NCBI GenBank assembly: GCA_903858935.1
Contig: CAIOKO010000016.1
Location: 30,220-94,219 of the forward strand
DNA: 64,000 nt
Source: an uncultured Schlesneria sp.
GTDB lineage: Bacteria > Planctomycetota > Planctomycetia > Planctomycetales > Planctomycetaceae
Direction: 5' to 3'
Shown here: in pieces, positions 9,326 through 18,980 of the stretch
Numbering within the stretch: position 1 is the first letter of the stretch
Layout: each line of letters begins with the position of its first letter
Notes under the pieces: model-generated
The model's input: the letters and a program-made list of their open reading frames with translations, nothing else
What the model was told of the DNA's origin: nothing
Databases searched by the model: none
Position numbers and translations under genes: made by a program

Positions 9326-10606
9326 TCAGGGAAATTCTTCCAGTTGCAGTAATCCCGCAATTTCCGCAGCCGCGTTTAAACGATTTTCTAATGCGGAAAT
9401 GTAATCAATATTCGCTTCAAACACCGTTCGCTGAGTCTGTAACAATCTCGAAATCTCGAATTGCCCACGAGCGTAGGCCTTTTGAACAAGTTCAAGCGTT
9501 CTCATCGCGTCGGGCAATATTCCTTCTTCATAGTTCTTCACCGCCTTTTCAGCGATTCGTTGTCGTGTGATCGAGTCTGCAAGCTGTTTCGTCAATTCTT
9601 GCTGGACTGCTAAACGGCCCGCCATCGAACGCCTCACCGACGCGTTCGCAGCCATAATGTTCCCCTGGTTTTTATTCCACAGTGGGACATTCAAGTACAA
9701 TCCCACGAGAGCCTGATAGTTTGCCGTCGATTCGGAATATTGAGTTCCCCCTTGAACCGTGAGGTTCGGTATCGGTTCAACTTCGGCTCGACGAAGCAGT
9801 AGGATGGTGCGATTGACATCGAGATTCGCAATCTGAACGACGGGACTATTCGTAAGAACTTGCATCAGCACATCTTCATCATCGAATTCGGGAACCGTCG
9901 TGGTCAGATTTCCTTTCACTTCATTCACGTCGAGCATCGACATGCCAATACTCGTCGCCAACTGTCGACGTTGGCCGATTAATGCAATTTCAGCACCCTG
10001 CAGCGCCGTTTCTGCTCGCCGTCGCTCAACGCGAAGTAACAAAACGTCGGTTTCGCTGACCTGCTCGGCCTCAAGCAAGTTAAGGCTGGTTTTCTCGGAT
10101 CGCTTTGCCAATTCCAGCAGTTTCTCCAACAACGCTTTACGTCGCTGAGCGGCTAACGTTGAGAAGAATTCCTGGCGAACTCCGGTAAGTATCTCAAACT
10201 TTTTGCGGACGACGTCGTACTCAGCTTGATGTGCCGCTTCCAATGCCGCTGCACGATCCAGTTTTAATTTCCCGCCTCGAATAACTTCTTGCGTCAATCC
10301 GATGGTGTAAATGCCCGTACGATTCGGACCGATTGTCTGCGGATTACCACTATCGACTCGCGGATTCGGATACAATCCCGCCTGAACTGCGGAACCATGC
10401 GATACCGTGACGTGAGCTAACGATTCCGCCAGACGCGGATGAGTCGTCAATGCGATGGAAACACACTGTTCCAGAGTCAGCGTTGTCGAAGATTCCACCG
10501 GACCAGGCGCGGGTGGAAGTGGATCGGCCATTTCAACCGGTTCCGCTGCGAAAACGAAAGCCGGTATAACGACAACGATACCGATGACGAACGCGATCCA
10601 TCGCAT
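9326..10606 (-). CDS. TolC-family outer-membrane efflux protein
   Basis: 426 residues with a signal peptide (MRWIAFVIGIVVVIPAFVFAA). Two TolC/OEP repeats follow: LTLEQCVSIALTTHPRLAESLAHV is the first-repeat signature, and PIPNLTVQGGTQYSES ... GLYLNVPLWNKNQGNI starts the second. Long amphipathic helices follow each. It would form the outer-membrane channel of the RND system encoded just upstream on the opposite strand, 83 bp away tail to tail. Because it is convergent, it has its own promoter and could serve other pumps too. Confidence 0.9.
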   Translation of the reverse strand: MRWIAFVIGIVVVIPAFVFAAEPVEMADPLPPAPGPVESSTTLTLEQCVSIALTTHPRLAESLAHVTVSHGSAVQAGLYPNPRVDSGNPQTIGPNRTGIYTIGLTQEVIRGGKLKLDRAAALEAAHQAEYDVVRKKFEILTGVRQEFFSTLAAQRRKALLEKLLELAKRSEKTSLNLLEAEQVSETDVLLLRVERRRAETALQGAEIALIGQRRQLATSIGMSMLDVNEVKGNLTTTVPEFDDEDVLMQVLTNSPVVQIANLDVNRTILLLRRAEVEPIPNLTVQGGTQYSESTANYQALVGLYLNVPLWNKNQGNIMAANASVRRSMAGRLAVQQELTKQLADSITRQRIAEKAVKNYEEGILPDAMRTLELVQKAYARGQFEISRLLQTQRTVFEANIDYISALENRLNAAAEIAGLLQLEEFP

Positions 10607-11140
10607 GACATCGATCCTGCAAATGACAATTCAGGCGACTACCTGAATATCAACACAACCAAGGCCAACCACTTCAAGGACTGGACTCTACTTGGCAAAA
10701 CCAGAAACTCCGTCCTTAGACTTCGGAAAGATCCTATCCTTGTGATGAATTCTCTCGGTTCAACCTATCCGTTGGTTGTAACCGACAAAGACCGCACAAC
10801 CAGACATGTTGGCGAGCCGAAGGGAAGCCTGAACATCCACAACCAATTAAATCACAACAAGTTACGTCGAACCACAACATTCGGCATGTCGTGATGATTC
10901 GCAGCACCGATTACCGATCAGTTGCTGAATTCCTCGTAAAGAACGGAATTGCGGAGTGATCAGAGTCTTTGACAGACTTCGGTTCCAGAATAATCCTCCA
11001 AAAAGGGAGCTCAAAAGAACCCCTGCCCGAATTGGTCTTGTCGAAGTCCGATTCAATCTGGATAAACACCATCCGCTAATATCGTTCCGGACGGGAACTG
11101 ATGCGGAACTTGTCGTTTTGAGGATCATGGAGAGAACCTC
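10607..11140. other. intergenic spacer, no supported gene
   Basis: 534 bp between the divergent TolC-type gene and rodA. Several overlapping short frames on both strands lack ribosome-binding sites or recognisable domains. I see no convincing promoter or hairpin. Confidence 0.45.
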
Positions 11141-12265
11141 GTGCCGACCGCTGAGTTAATCCGACGAATTCCCTGGCTGATTTTCATTTGTGCCGTCGTA
11201 TTATTAGCAATTGGATTGTCAGGTATCGCCCGGGCCGATGAACTAAGCGAAGGACCAGATCTCTTCGCCAAACAAATTACTTGGGCATTTGTTTCCCTTC
11301 CGGGACTGGCGCTGGCGTTCGCCATTCCGTATCGAACGTGGAAGCCAATGGGCCATATTCTGTTCTTGGCGTCATTGCCACTATTGATTGTCGTCCTGTT
11401 TATGGAAAAACGGGGCGGCGCTCGGTGCTGGATTCAGCTTGGGTTCTTTGATCTTCAGCCATCAGAATTTGTGAAACTGACCTATATTCTGGCTTTAGCT
11501 CAATACTTGATGTATCGGGATAATTTCCTGAAAGTCGCCGGGTTGTTTGCCCCTTTCGTCTTAACGCTGATTCCCCTGGCCCTGATTCTGCTGGAACCGG
11601 ACCTGGGCACGGCCCTGCTGTTTGTACCAGTCTTGTTTGCAATGTTATTCACGGCAGGAGCTCGCTGGAGGCATCTTGTCTGCGTCGCCTTGCTCGGCCT
11701 GGCGATCTCGCCGGTGTTCTGGATCAAAATGAGTGCCGAGCAGAAATCACGAATCCGAGCACTGCTCACCCAGGTTGACGGAGGCCCGAACCCGGGCGGC
11801 GACCGTCGGCACCAGCACCAGTCGAAGGTCGTACTGTCATTGGGCGGTTTCGAAGGAAGCGAGTTTTCCGGTCCAAAAATTGACGACCCCCGCGCCTATC
11901 GGCTGTCAAATTCACAAACCGACTTCGTGTTCTGCCTGATTGGTGAACGCTGGGGATTTATTGGAGCCACTTTCACCCTGCTCCTGTATCTGGTCTTCTT
12001 TGCCCTGGGACTCAGAATCGCCGCGAAAACACGCGAACCGTTTGGACGACTGATTGCTGTCGGCATCATCACGCTCTGGGCGACGCAGACCATCATCAAT
12101 ACCGGTATGACGGTTGGCCTGCTCCCCGTCATCGGTATCACGTTGCCGCTCATGAGCTACGGTGGTTCCAGCCTGTTAATGGCCGCGATCAGTCTTGGCC
12201 TGTTACTGAACGTCGGAGCAAGACCCGGTTACGAAGTCGCAGGCGAGCCGTTTCAGTTCGATTGA
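11141..12265 (+). CDS. rodA: SEDS-family peptidoglycan glycosyltransferase (RodA/FtsW type)
   Basis: 374 residues, about ten membrane segments. It polymerises lipid II into glycan strands, normally with a class B PBP. Family marks are ARCWIQLGFFDLQPSEFVKL after TM3, LLEPDLGTALLFVP, the extracytoplasmic loop ending in SNSQTDFVFCLIGERWGF and the closing LPLMSYGGSSLL. The Asp in QTDF (D261) corresponds to the catalytic Asp of RodA. Start is GTG, preceded by GGAGAGA with suitable spacing. RodA is favoured over FtsW by its length and the lack of a long N-terminal tail. No mreBCD or PBP2 gene is adjacent, unlike the usual arrangement. Confidence 0.9.
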   Translation: MPTAELIRRIPWLIFICAVVLLAIGLSGIARADELSEGPDLFAKQITWAFVSLPGLALAFAIPYRTWKPMGHILFLASLPLLIVVLFMEKRGGARCWIQLGFFDLQPSEFVKLTYILALAQYLMYRDNFLKVAGLFAPFVLTLIPLALILLEPDLGTALLFVPVLFAMLFTAGARWRHLVCVALLGLAISPVFWIKMSAEQKSRIRALLTQVDGGPNPGGDRRHQHQSKVVLSLGGFEGSEFSGPKIDDPRAYRLSNSQTDFVFCLIGERWGFIGATFTLLLYLVFFALGLRIAAKTREPFGRLIAVGIITLWATQTIINTGMTVGLLPVIGITLPLMSYGGSSLLMAAISLGLLLNVGARPGYEVAGEPFQFD

Positions 12266-12320
12266 CGCATCCGGTCAACGTGAAGTCATCGAAGCCCTCA
12301 CTTTAAGCATCGCAAACGCA

Positions 12321-12364
12321 ACCCCACCTCCTCCACGGGGGTGGTTAACGGGCCTTTGCCCTAG
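12321..12364 (+). repeat. REP-like palindromic element, single unit
   Basis: A hairpin (CCACCTCC / GGGGGTGG, 5-nt loop, one mismatch) followed by GTGGTTAACGGGCCTTTGCC. The latter is identical, apart from orientation, to part of the right arm of the element at 21805-21929. It lies 55 bp after rodA in the 419-bp spacer to the next gene, which otherwise shows nothing I can support. Confidence 0.7.
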
Positions 12365-12684
12365 CCCCTGAAATCAAACTTGTCAGCCGCCGAAAATCCT
12401 GGTGTAAACGCCCTTAACCGCGTCAGAGCAGGAGTTGGGGTCGCAGATCCAGACAGCCGCCTGATTCAAAGATCATTCGCGTTGCCCTCCACATCTGCTT
12501 TAACCCGAAGCGAGCCCCGAATTTCCGCCCCCCTGCACTTGCAGTCGTCCCTCTGCTACTTTCTATTCTTGAGGAACTTGACGTCGGGAGTGTCGCGAAA
12601 GTTCCTTGGGTTCTTGAGCGGAAGCTCCTCGCGAACCGCTTGCAGCGACTCACTTCGTTCAACTTTCATCAGAGGGACTTCACC

Positions 12685-13899
12685 GTGCAAAAATTGTTGT
12701 TAATGACCTTTTGGCTGTCGGTATCCTGTAGCTTACTGGCGGGCGATTCGCCTCAGTTCCGAGGCCCCGATGGTGAAGGCCATTCGCCTGAAAAACATCT
12801 CCCACTGACGTGGAGTGAAGCCGAAAACATCCGGTGGAAAACCGACATCGAAGGACTTGGCTGGTCAACGCCGTCGATCAGCGGTTCGGAAGTCTGGCTG
12901 ACCACTGCCCTGAACGAGGGAAAATCACTGCGACTGATCTGTCTGGATAAGGACTCGGGAAAAGAGCGACACAATGTTGAAGTGTTCCATCACGACGACC
13001 CCGGTCCAATTCACAGCAAGAACAGTTATGCCTCACCATCCGTCGTGATCGATGGCAATCTGTTGTTCGTGCATTTCGGCAAGCTCGGCACCGCATGCCT
13101 GGATCGCAAAGCCAACGTCATCTGGAAGAAGGAATTAAAATACAATCACCGACATGGTCCCGGCGGAAGTCCGGTTGTTTTCGGTGATCTTCTGATCCTT
13201 GCCTGTGATGGAACCGACGTGCAGTACGTGACGGCATTAGACAAAAAGACAGGAGACGAAGTCTGGAAAACGACCCGCGAGGGCAAGATGGCCTATTCCA
13301 CGCCACTGATCATCGAAGTAAATGGCCAGAAGCAATTGGTCAGCACGGGAGGAGAATGGGCGATCGGCTATGCTCCTCAAACAGGCCAGGAGCTTTGGCG
13401 GTTCCGCTACCCCAAGGGTTATTCCAACGTCCCTCGTCCCGTCTACGGCCAGGGCTTGGTTTTTCTCTGTTCAGGTTACGACAACCCATGGATCTATGCC
13501 GTACGGCCTGACGGAGCCGGGGATGTGACCGAGTCACACATGGCCTGGAGACTTGATAAAGGAGCCCCGTTGAACCCGTCGCCACTGTTGATCGGAAACG
13601 AACTTTATCTGGTCGATGATAGTGGCGTGGCAACCTGTCTGGACGCCAAATCGGGCACTCAACACTGGAAAAAGCGTATCGGAGGAAATTTCACCGCCTC
13701 ATTACTACTCGGAGAAGACCGAATTTACATGCTCGACGAAGCGGGTAAGACTTATGTTATTGCCCCAAGCAAAGAAGAGTATCGTGAACTGGCAGTCAAC
13801 GAACTGCCAGGGCGGACACAAGCGACAATTGCTGCCGCCGATGAATCCCTGTTCCTGAGAACCGACAAAAGTCTCTACCGAATTCAAACTCCCCGTTGA
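12685..13899 (+). CDS. exported PQQ-like beta-propeller repeat protein
   Basis: 404 residues from a GTG at 12685 that is preceded by AGAGGGA (8-nt spacer). A longer in-frame ATG at 12640 lacks such a site. The signal peptide (VQKLLLMTFWLSVSCSLLAG) is followed by the planctomycete motif QFRGPDGEGHSPEKHLPLTW and repeated blades of the form CLDxKSGxxxWKK, ALDKKTGDEVWKT and GYAPQTGQELWRF. These are PQQ-enzyme-like blades without the full quinoprotein catalytic set, so I infer a binding or scaffold role in the periplasm rather than a dehydrogenase. Such proteins are abundant in Planctomycetota. It stands alone between two long spacers. Confidence 0.88.
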   Translation: MQKLLLMTFWLSVSCSLLAGDSPQFRGPDGEGHSPEKHLPLTWSEAENIRWKTDIEGLGWSTPSISGSEVWLTTALNEGKSLRLICLDKDSGKERHNVEVFHHDDPGPIHSKNSYASPSVVIDGNLLFVHFGKLGTACLDRKANVIWKKELKYNHRHGPGGSPVVFGDLLILACDGTDVQYVTALDKKTGDEVWKTTREGKMAYSTPLIIEVNGQKQLVSTGGEWAIGYAPQTGQELWRFRYPKGYSNVPRPVYGQGLVFLCSGYDNPWIYAVRPDGAGDVTESHMAWRLDKGAPLNPSPLLIGNELYLVDDSGVATCLDAKSGTQHWKKRIGGNFTASLLLGEDRIYMLDEAGKTYVIAPSKEEYRELAVNELPGRTQATIAAADESLFLRTDKSLYRIQTPR

Positions 13900-13963
13900 G
13901 ATTCAAATCTCACATCTCGGTGGCCAAGCCAAAGAATCGCGTTTTGACTTCGAGGTCCACCGG

Positions 13964-14238
13964 GTGCGCAACTACGGTTTTTTGCGCAACATCGGACGAA
14001 GCCAGACCTTTTGTCGACGGGTAGCCTCCCGAGAGTTTGAGCAACGATCGCGAAGCTCCGTGAGATCATGTTGCGCACCTATTGAATGGCGGCGAGCATT
14101 GGTTGCGCAACTCAGGGGTTTTTGCGCGAGATTGGCGGAATACAGGCTTTTCTTCAACTTTCAGCCCCCTGAAAGTTTGCGCGACGATGGCAGAACTTGT
14201 TCGACCAAGTTGCGCAACATTGGCAGCGCTTGCGCAAC
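13964..14238 (+). repeat. cluster of TGCGCAAC-type motifs
   Basis: Eight near copies of a motif centred on TTGCGCAAC lie in 275 bp, starting near 13965, 13983, 14072, 14104, 14123, 14178, 14211 and 14231. Five are exact TGCGCAAC; three vary at the end (TGCGCACC, TGCGCGAG, TGCGCGAC). The core TTGCGCAA is a palindrome. Copies are often followed by a short (C/G)A(T/C)(T/C)GG-like tail. Spacing is irregular, so this is not a CRISPR. Confidence 0.6.
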
Positions 14239-14714
14239 GATGGGGTCCTAAAAATAAAGACCGTCCGCCGATGTCTGGAATGAAACAACTAGACTGCGAT
14301 TCACCTGGTGAGGTCGCGCCTTCATGTCTCTCCGCCGAAACGGTAGAAAGTTGCTGAAGAGAAAGTGGTTAATTGACCAGGCCAAGAAAATGTTTCATGG
14401 ACTTTTTTCTACGACTCTCTCATGACAACTCTCTAGCCGCATCGGCTCCCCCGCATCGTCAGGACACGCAATGAACTCGCACGGACCAGCCCGATCCTGT
14501 TAACGGCAGCGGGGGCGATCCGTATTCAATGAATTTCGGGTTGCCAAAGATCAAAGTCGTTGTCGTAAGACAGTGACGCCTGAAACGCCGGGCGAGCCGG
14601 AAGTCTCAATTGACGGACGCATTTCAATGACGCTCACCATCACCTCAAATCAAACACAACGACAACATTTTTTTTACAACATATATGTCGCCTGAGAATA
14701 CAGAAATGCGTCTC

Positions 14715-14736
14715 GTTTCTTAACGTTTGGAAGGTG
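14715..14736 (+). repeat. 22-bp dispersed repeat, copy 1
   Basis: Twenty-two bases beginning GTTTCTTAACGTTTGG are identical, in inverted orientation, to 62645-62666 at the far end of the window. Flanking bases are partly similar too. Both copies sit in long non-coding spacers. Confidence 0.7.
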
Positions 14737-15151
14737 CTCACGAAAATGTTTTTTTCAGTGGCGAGTCGGCTCTTTACCCAGAGACACGGTAACCGAATAG
14801 ACTTGGGGTTGGCTTCTACTTCAGATCACGAACCAAACGCAAAACAAATACTCGTTGCGAAGCGACCTTGTCTTCCGAGAATCCACTGACTGCTATAAAT
14901 GTCATTGGACGTCTCGAACTCACAAAAAAGCTGAAACCTTGTTAAACACTGCTTTTTGGGGCGGTACGATGCAATGCGCGGCACCCCTTATCACACCCAT
15001 CAGAAATACTGACATAGTCAGTTGTATATTGCTCTGCCTATATTGGCATCCGAAAGAAACTTTGCGAAATAGCAGCGCGAATCCTTTGGCCGGTTCTTGA
15101 AACAGGCGGTATCCACATACTTAGCTCCGTCAAACGACATCGCATTGAAGG

Positions 15152-16870
15152 GTGAGATCCGAGATGGCGGCAGTAACTGATCGACGTTCGATCAAATTCG
15201 TGCTCGTCACCCTCTTCATTTGTCTCGCTTGCTCAATAATTGTCATCGGGAACAAACGTGTCTTTGCTCCCCGTACGTTGGTCTTACCAGGAATGCAAAG
15301 CCATCACGCCATATCCGATGCTCAGTCGGTCGAAACGGACACGACCGAATCGAATCCCTCAATCGATACGCCTGAGACATCCGCGAAACATGGTTTGCGG
15401 CTTGCAACCATCGAGAAATTGACTCACGTTGTGTCCAGATCCTTGACGGCAGATGAACAGGCCGAGATCAGGCAGATGATTCGTTCGCTCGCTTCGATTA
15501 ATGATGATCAAGAAAATTGGACGTACTTCCTGCAAAACCGTGCCTTTCGCCCACTGGACGAAACATGCGAGTCCGAATCGGTGGTCACATCCAGTCCCTT
15601 TGCAAGGTCTTCGCTCGAATTCAAAAGGCTGATTGAGCTTGGGCCAGACGCGTTACCGTTTCTATTGGAGTCACTCGATAACAAGTCTCCGACGGCATTT
15701 GTAATCAAAAATCCGGGATTCTGCGCGGTGGCGCACGTCCACCATATTGGAGGTAACCCCGTCAACCGGAGTGAATCTCGTCGTATCGAGAGACGTCACC
15801 ACGACGAAACGACAGGTGACGAGTCAACAAACTCTCACGTCGTAACGATCGGCGACATATGTTTCGTGATCATTGGTCAAATTGTTGGACGAGATTACCG
15901 AATCATGAATAATCTCCCGCAGTGTTATATCGAAATTGCGAGTCCGACGACGTCTGAGCGAATCCGTCGGCAAGTGCGCGAAATCTGGTCCAGTGATCAT
16001 TCCTCGCAAAAGTTGATCGACTCATTGTTACTCGATCTTGCAACAGAAATCGTACATTCCGAAATGGGTTATCAGGGGAAATCATCGTGGCAATGCGCCG
16101 CTGCCCAGCGACTGTTGTACTACTTTCCGCAAGAGTCGGCTGGATTGTTGGCAGATCGACTGCGCAAATTTGATGTCGACCGCGAGTGTACAGCTCGTTT
16201 TTCGGGAGGATCTTTTGTCGAAGCAACTGCCTTATCAGATCATCCTCAGATCAAGACTGTAATGCGGGAAATATTCGAACGAGCCACCAGTCCCCATTTC
16301 ATTGTTGCTTCAATGAAGTCCGTCAGTCGCAACGACCGCGAATTTATGGCCCGACGGATGAAACGTCTGATCGAGGACCTCTCAGGCGAAAACGCCGATC
16401 CAAGAGGGCACTGCTACAAACTGCTGGTCGGGTTATGTCAATATGCCGACCCGGAAGCCAAGGAAGTGTTCCAGCAATACTTGGCGGACCGATCTGTCCA
16501 ACATTCTCGACTCGCATGTCTTGCAGTGCGAAAAGTCCAAACTGAATTGGCCAAAGAGATGGAATGGACCAAAGAGTTGATCACGCCACTACTCGACGAT
16601 CGCCGAGAAGCCCCTTGGGACAGCAACCCGCAGTCCTATGCAGGACGAGGGAGTGAGCCGATGCGAATCTGTGATGAGGCGGCCGAAACGATTGCCAGCG
16701 GGGACAAGAGACATTGGTTCAATTCGCAAGACACGACGGCGGAGCGGGACGCCCGCATCGCGGACATCAAATCCCACATCAAGAATCCCCGCTCCGACTT
16801 CGGTCATTCAAGAAGAGGAGATCGGAAATCGCGAATTTACGGAACCTCTCACGTAACTACAGACGACTGA
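15152..16870 (+). CDS. membrane-anchored hypothetical protein with helical repeat character
   Basis: Up to 572 residues. The frame opens with GTG at 15152; an ATG at 15164 (MAAVTDRRSIKF) is an alternative and gives a cleaner signal anchor. One N-terminal hydrophobic segment (about 15-35: FVLVTLFICLACSIIVI) is followed by a polar linker and a long helical body with HEAT-like pieces (LIELGPDALPFLLESLDN; YFPQESAGLLADRLRKF). No catalytic motif is recognised. It is probably a periplasm-facing scaffold. The tail (DFGHSRRGDRKSRIYGT) is highly basic. It is flanked by long spacers and transcribed alone. I do not recognise the family. Confidence 0.7.
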   Translation: MRSEMAAVTDRRSIKFVLVTLFICLACSIIVIGNKRVFAPRTLVLPGMQSHHAISDAQSVETDTTESNPSIDTPETSAKHGLRLATIEKLTHVVSRSLTADEQAEIRQMIRSLASINDDQENWTYFLQNRAFRPLDETCESESVVTSSPFARSSLEFKRLIELGPDALPFLLESLDNKSPTAFVIKNPGFCAVAHVHHIGGNPVNRSESRRIERRHHDETTGDESTNSHVVTIGDICFVIIGQIVGRDYRIMNNLPQCYIEIASPTTSERIRRQVREIWSSDHSSQKLIDSLLLDLATEIVHSEMGYQGKSSWQCAAAQRLLYYFPQESAGLLADRLRKFDVDRECTARFSGGSFVEATALSDHPQIKTVMREIFERATSPHFIVASMKSVSRNDREFMARRMKRLIEDLSGENADPRGHCYKLLVGLCQYADPEAKEVFQQYLADRSVQHSRLACLAVRKVQTELAKEMEWTKELITPLLDDRREAPWDSNPQSYAGRGSEPMRICDEAAETIASGDKRHWFNSQDTTAERDARIADIKSHIKNPRSDFGHSRRGDRKSRIYGTSHVTTDD

Positions 16871-17218
16871 TTCGCGTCCAACAATTTGCACTTTCACTGC
16901 ACCTTGGTCCCTGACCAGAGTGCTCCGCTTACAATACTGAGTATTGTCATTCTCCGGCAGTCGCGGTACACAACGTGTTGGGAGGATCTGAGAGAAATTA
17001 AGGGGGAAAAGCACGGTGTTTTGAGGGTCGAATTGATCGGCCAGATTGTCATTCTTCAAGAGCTTCCCGGAATGACAGAGCCGGGTCGCCAAGAATTGTC
17101 AAAATATGACGCAGTTCAACTTAGAGACCTGTGCTCACAATTCCGCCTCCAATTGCGATCTCGACAATCCAATTAATTTCCGTTCTATCCGGGATACCGC
17201 TTGAGATAAAGCCGTAAA
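16871..17218. other. intergenic spacer, no supported gene
   Basis: 348 bp between convergent genes. A 96-codon plus-strand frame (16886-17176) has no ribosome-binding site or recognisable domain. I see no strong terminator. Confidence 0.4.
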
Positions 17219-18895
17219 TTAGAACTGGAATTCCACCGGGAACCAATTCGCCAGGCAAACTCCAGAGTTGAGTGCGAAGCAGGTAACCAAGAGGATGATC
17301 GCAAGGCGGCGAATCGTGCTCGGTTCAAAATTTTGATATCGAGCGGCCACGCGATAAACCAGCCAGCCGAACATTGATGCCTGAATTGCCGCGAGCGATT
17401 GTGACGCGCCGCGTACGGCTGCGGGATTCCAGATAATCGAGCAGGACATGGCAACGACGATCGTGACGCCCAACGCTAACAATGTGTTAGTCCCATTCGA
17501 ACGATACAATTCTTTTCTTTCAATGGGCTGGGAGACAATCGCGATCATCCGCCGATTGACCAATCTTCGGCAGAGCCATATTCCCGAACAGAGCATTCCC
17601 GCTCCTGTTGTCGCCGACAACAAAATTGATGGCCACGGTATTTCAATCCAGGTCTGGATCGCAAAAGACGCGGAAATTCCCAGTGCGCCAAGTCCGATCG
17701 CCAACAATTGCACGACGTCGAACCAACCCAACGACGGGTCATTTCGTGAGAGACCTACGGCCGTATTCCAAAATCCAAATTCTTCAACGGGTTCGATTAA
17801 CCCGTTGTCGTCTCGACGAAGTTCAGATGAATCACGAATGGCTTTCGAATGGACTCGGATGATCAGCCTTAATGCATGCCACAAAAGACCAATCGCAACA
17901 AAGAGTCCCAATATGGCTGTTCCCCACATTGGTCGGGGTGAGCCGAATGCAAATAATAGAGAAAGCCCGAAGAATAAGATCGACCAGGCAATTGATCCAC
18001 AAGCTCGCATTCGCCAGCCCTTTGGCGGTAGTACCCAGTTCCAGCGTCCCAGGAAGTATGTCGACTGATCGTAGAAATCTTTTGAACCCAAGCTCGACAT
18101 CACTTCCGAGACCCAGATCGGTCGATATCGTGCCACATAGAGCGTGACGCACACAGCAAAGACGAGTGAGACCCATCCGTCCAGCACGAGAATTGCGGCG
18201 ACGGGAAATGCCGCGACAACCAATCCTTTCAATGTACTACCGAGCGTGGCTCCTCCGACGGCCTTACCAGCAGTTTCCGAAGCGACCATCTCGGTCAATT
18301 CGCTTGTGGTTCCTGCAGCGGCGGCGTGCTCCTGCATAAGCACCATCATTGCTGGGGCCGTCGCAGCGTAACCCGCCTGAGTCAGCCTTTCTCGCAATTG
18401 TCGAAGGGCATCCTGCATTCTGCGACTGATCGTCGACTGATTGACGCCCAGTTCCGCAGCGACATCCCGTTGTGATTGTCCTTCGACATAATGCATCATC
18501 ATCGGCAGTCGCAGGTCCTCGGGCAATTCTCGCAATGCGACTTGAATCAGCCTGTGAAGATCTGATCCCGCCAGATCGTACGGAGGGACGGTCGCATCAG
18601 CGTCGTGACCAAACTCTCGCTCGCGGATTTTGCGGCGTGACCGGCTGCGAATCGCGTTCAGCGATCTTGATGTCGCCGCTGACCGTAGCCAGCCTGCCAG
18701 CGAGGTATGGACGTCAGCCGCATTTCGGGCCAGTTCGAGGAAGCATTCTTGCGCGACTTCTTCCGCGTCATGAGAATTCCCTAGCAGCCGAACGCAGACC
18801 CCCTTCACCAGCCCGGCGTAACGTCTGGTCAGCTCTTCAAACGCGTCTGAGTCCTGTGTCGCAACATATTGAGACAAAAGAGTTTGGTCATCCAT
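17219..18895 (-). CDS. ECF-type RNA polymerase sigma factor fused to a multi-pass membrane domain
   Basis: 558 residues from the ATG at 18895, preceded by GAGGTG at 6 nt; a GTG three codons earlier is possible. Residues about 1-95 are sigma-70 region 2 (DAFEELTRRYAGLVKGVCVRLLG, DAEEVAQECFLELAR). Residues about 115-175 are region 4 (ALRELPEDLRLPMMMHYVEG, DVAAELGVNQSTISRRMQDAL). After a linker ending near 215, roughly eight hydrophobic segments follow up to the C-terminus. ECF factors are normally about 180-200 residues and soluble; this one should be tethered to the inner membrane by its own tail. The tail may sense envelope state in place of a separate anti-sigma factor, which is inference. 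The C45 hydrolase lies 85 bp upstream on the same strand. Confidence 0.88.
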   Translation of the reverse strand: MDDQTLLSQYVATQDSDAFEELTRRYAGLVKGVCVRLLGNSHDAEEVAQECFLELARNAADVHTSLAGWLRSAATSRSLNAIRSRSRRKIREREFGHDADATVPPYDLAGSDLHRLIQVALRELPEDLRLPMMMHYVEGQSQRDVAAELGVNQSTISRRMQDALRQLRERLTQAGYAATAPAMMVLMQEHAAAAGTTSELTEMVASETAGKAVGGATLGSTLKGLVVAAFPVAAILVLDGWVSLVFAVCVTLYVARYRPIWVSEVMSSLGSKDFYDQSTYFLGRWNWVLPPKGWRMRACGSIAWSILFFGLSLLFAFGSPRPMWGTAILGLFVAIGLLWHALRLIIRVHSKAIRDSSELRRDDNGLIEPVEEFGFWNTAVGLSRNDPSLGWFDVVQLLAIGLGALGISASFAIQTWIEIPWPSILLSATTGAGMLCSGIWLCRRLVNRRMIAIVSQPIERKELYRSNGTNTLLALGVTIVVAMSCSIIWNPAAVRGASQSLAAIQASMFGWLVYRVAARYQNFEPSTIRRLAIILLVTCFALNSGVCLANWFPVEFQF

Positions 18896-18980
18896 CGCGC
18901 GCACCTCGAACCCAAACCGGGAAACCCATCACCACACTAAAGACACCGCCATGCGGAATGCAATGCAAAGATTCAATTCC

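Larger units (their letters stand above)
13900..15151. other. 1.25-kb spacer with repeats, no supported gene
   Basis: Short frames exist (13964-14251, 14082-14357, 14855-15100) but none has a convincing ribosome-binding site or domain. The first is made largely from the repeated TGCGCAAC motif. The 22-bp dispersed repeat at 14715 also lies here. The later part (14370-15100) is AT-richer with several T tracts. Confidence 0.5.

Noticed and set aside
13964..14238. CRISPR array
   Set aside because: Motifs are only 8-9 bases, irregularly spaced and imperfect; no cas genes nearby.
17448..18068. 206-codon plus-strand frame opposite the sigma-factor gene
   Set aside because: It lies wholly antisense to a well-supported gene, has no ribosome-binding site and its residues show no domain pattern.
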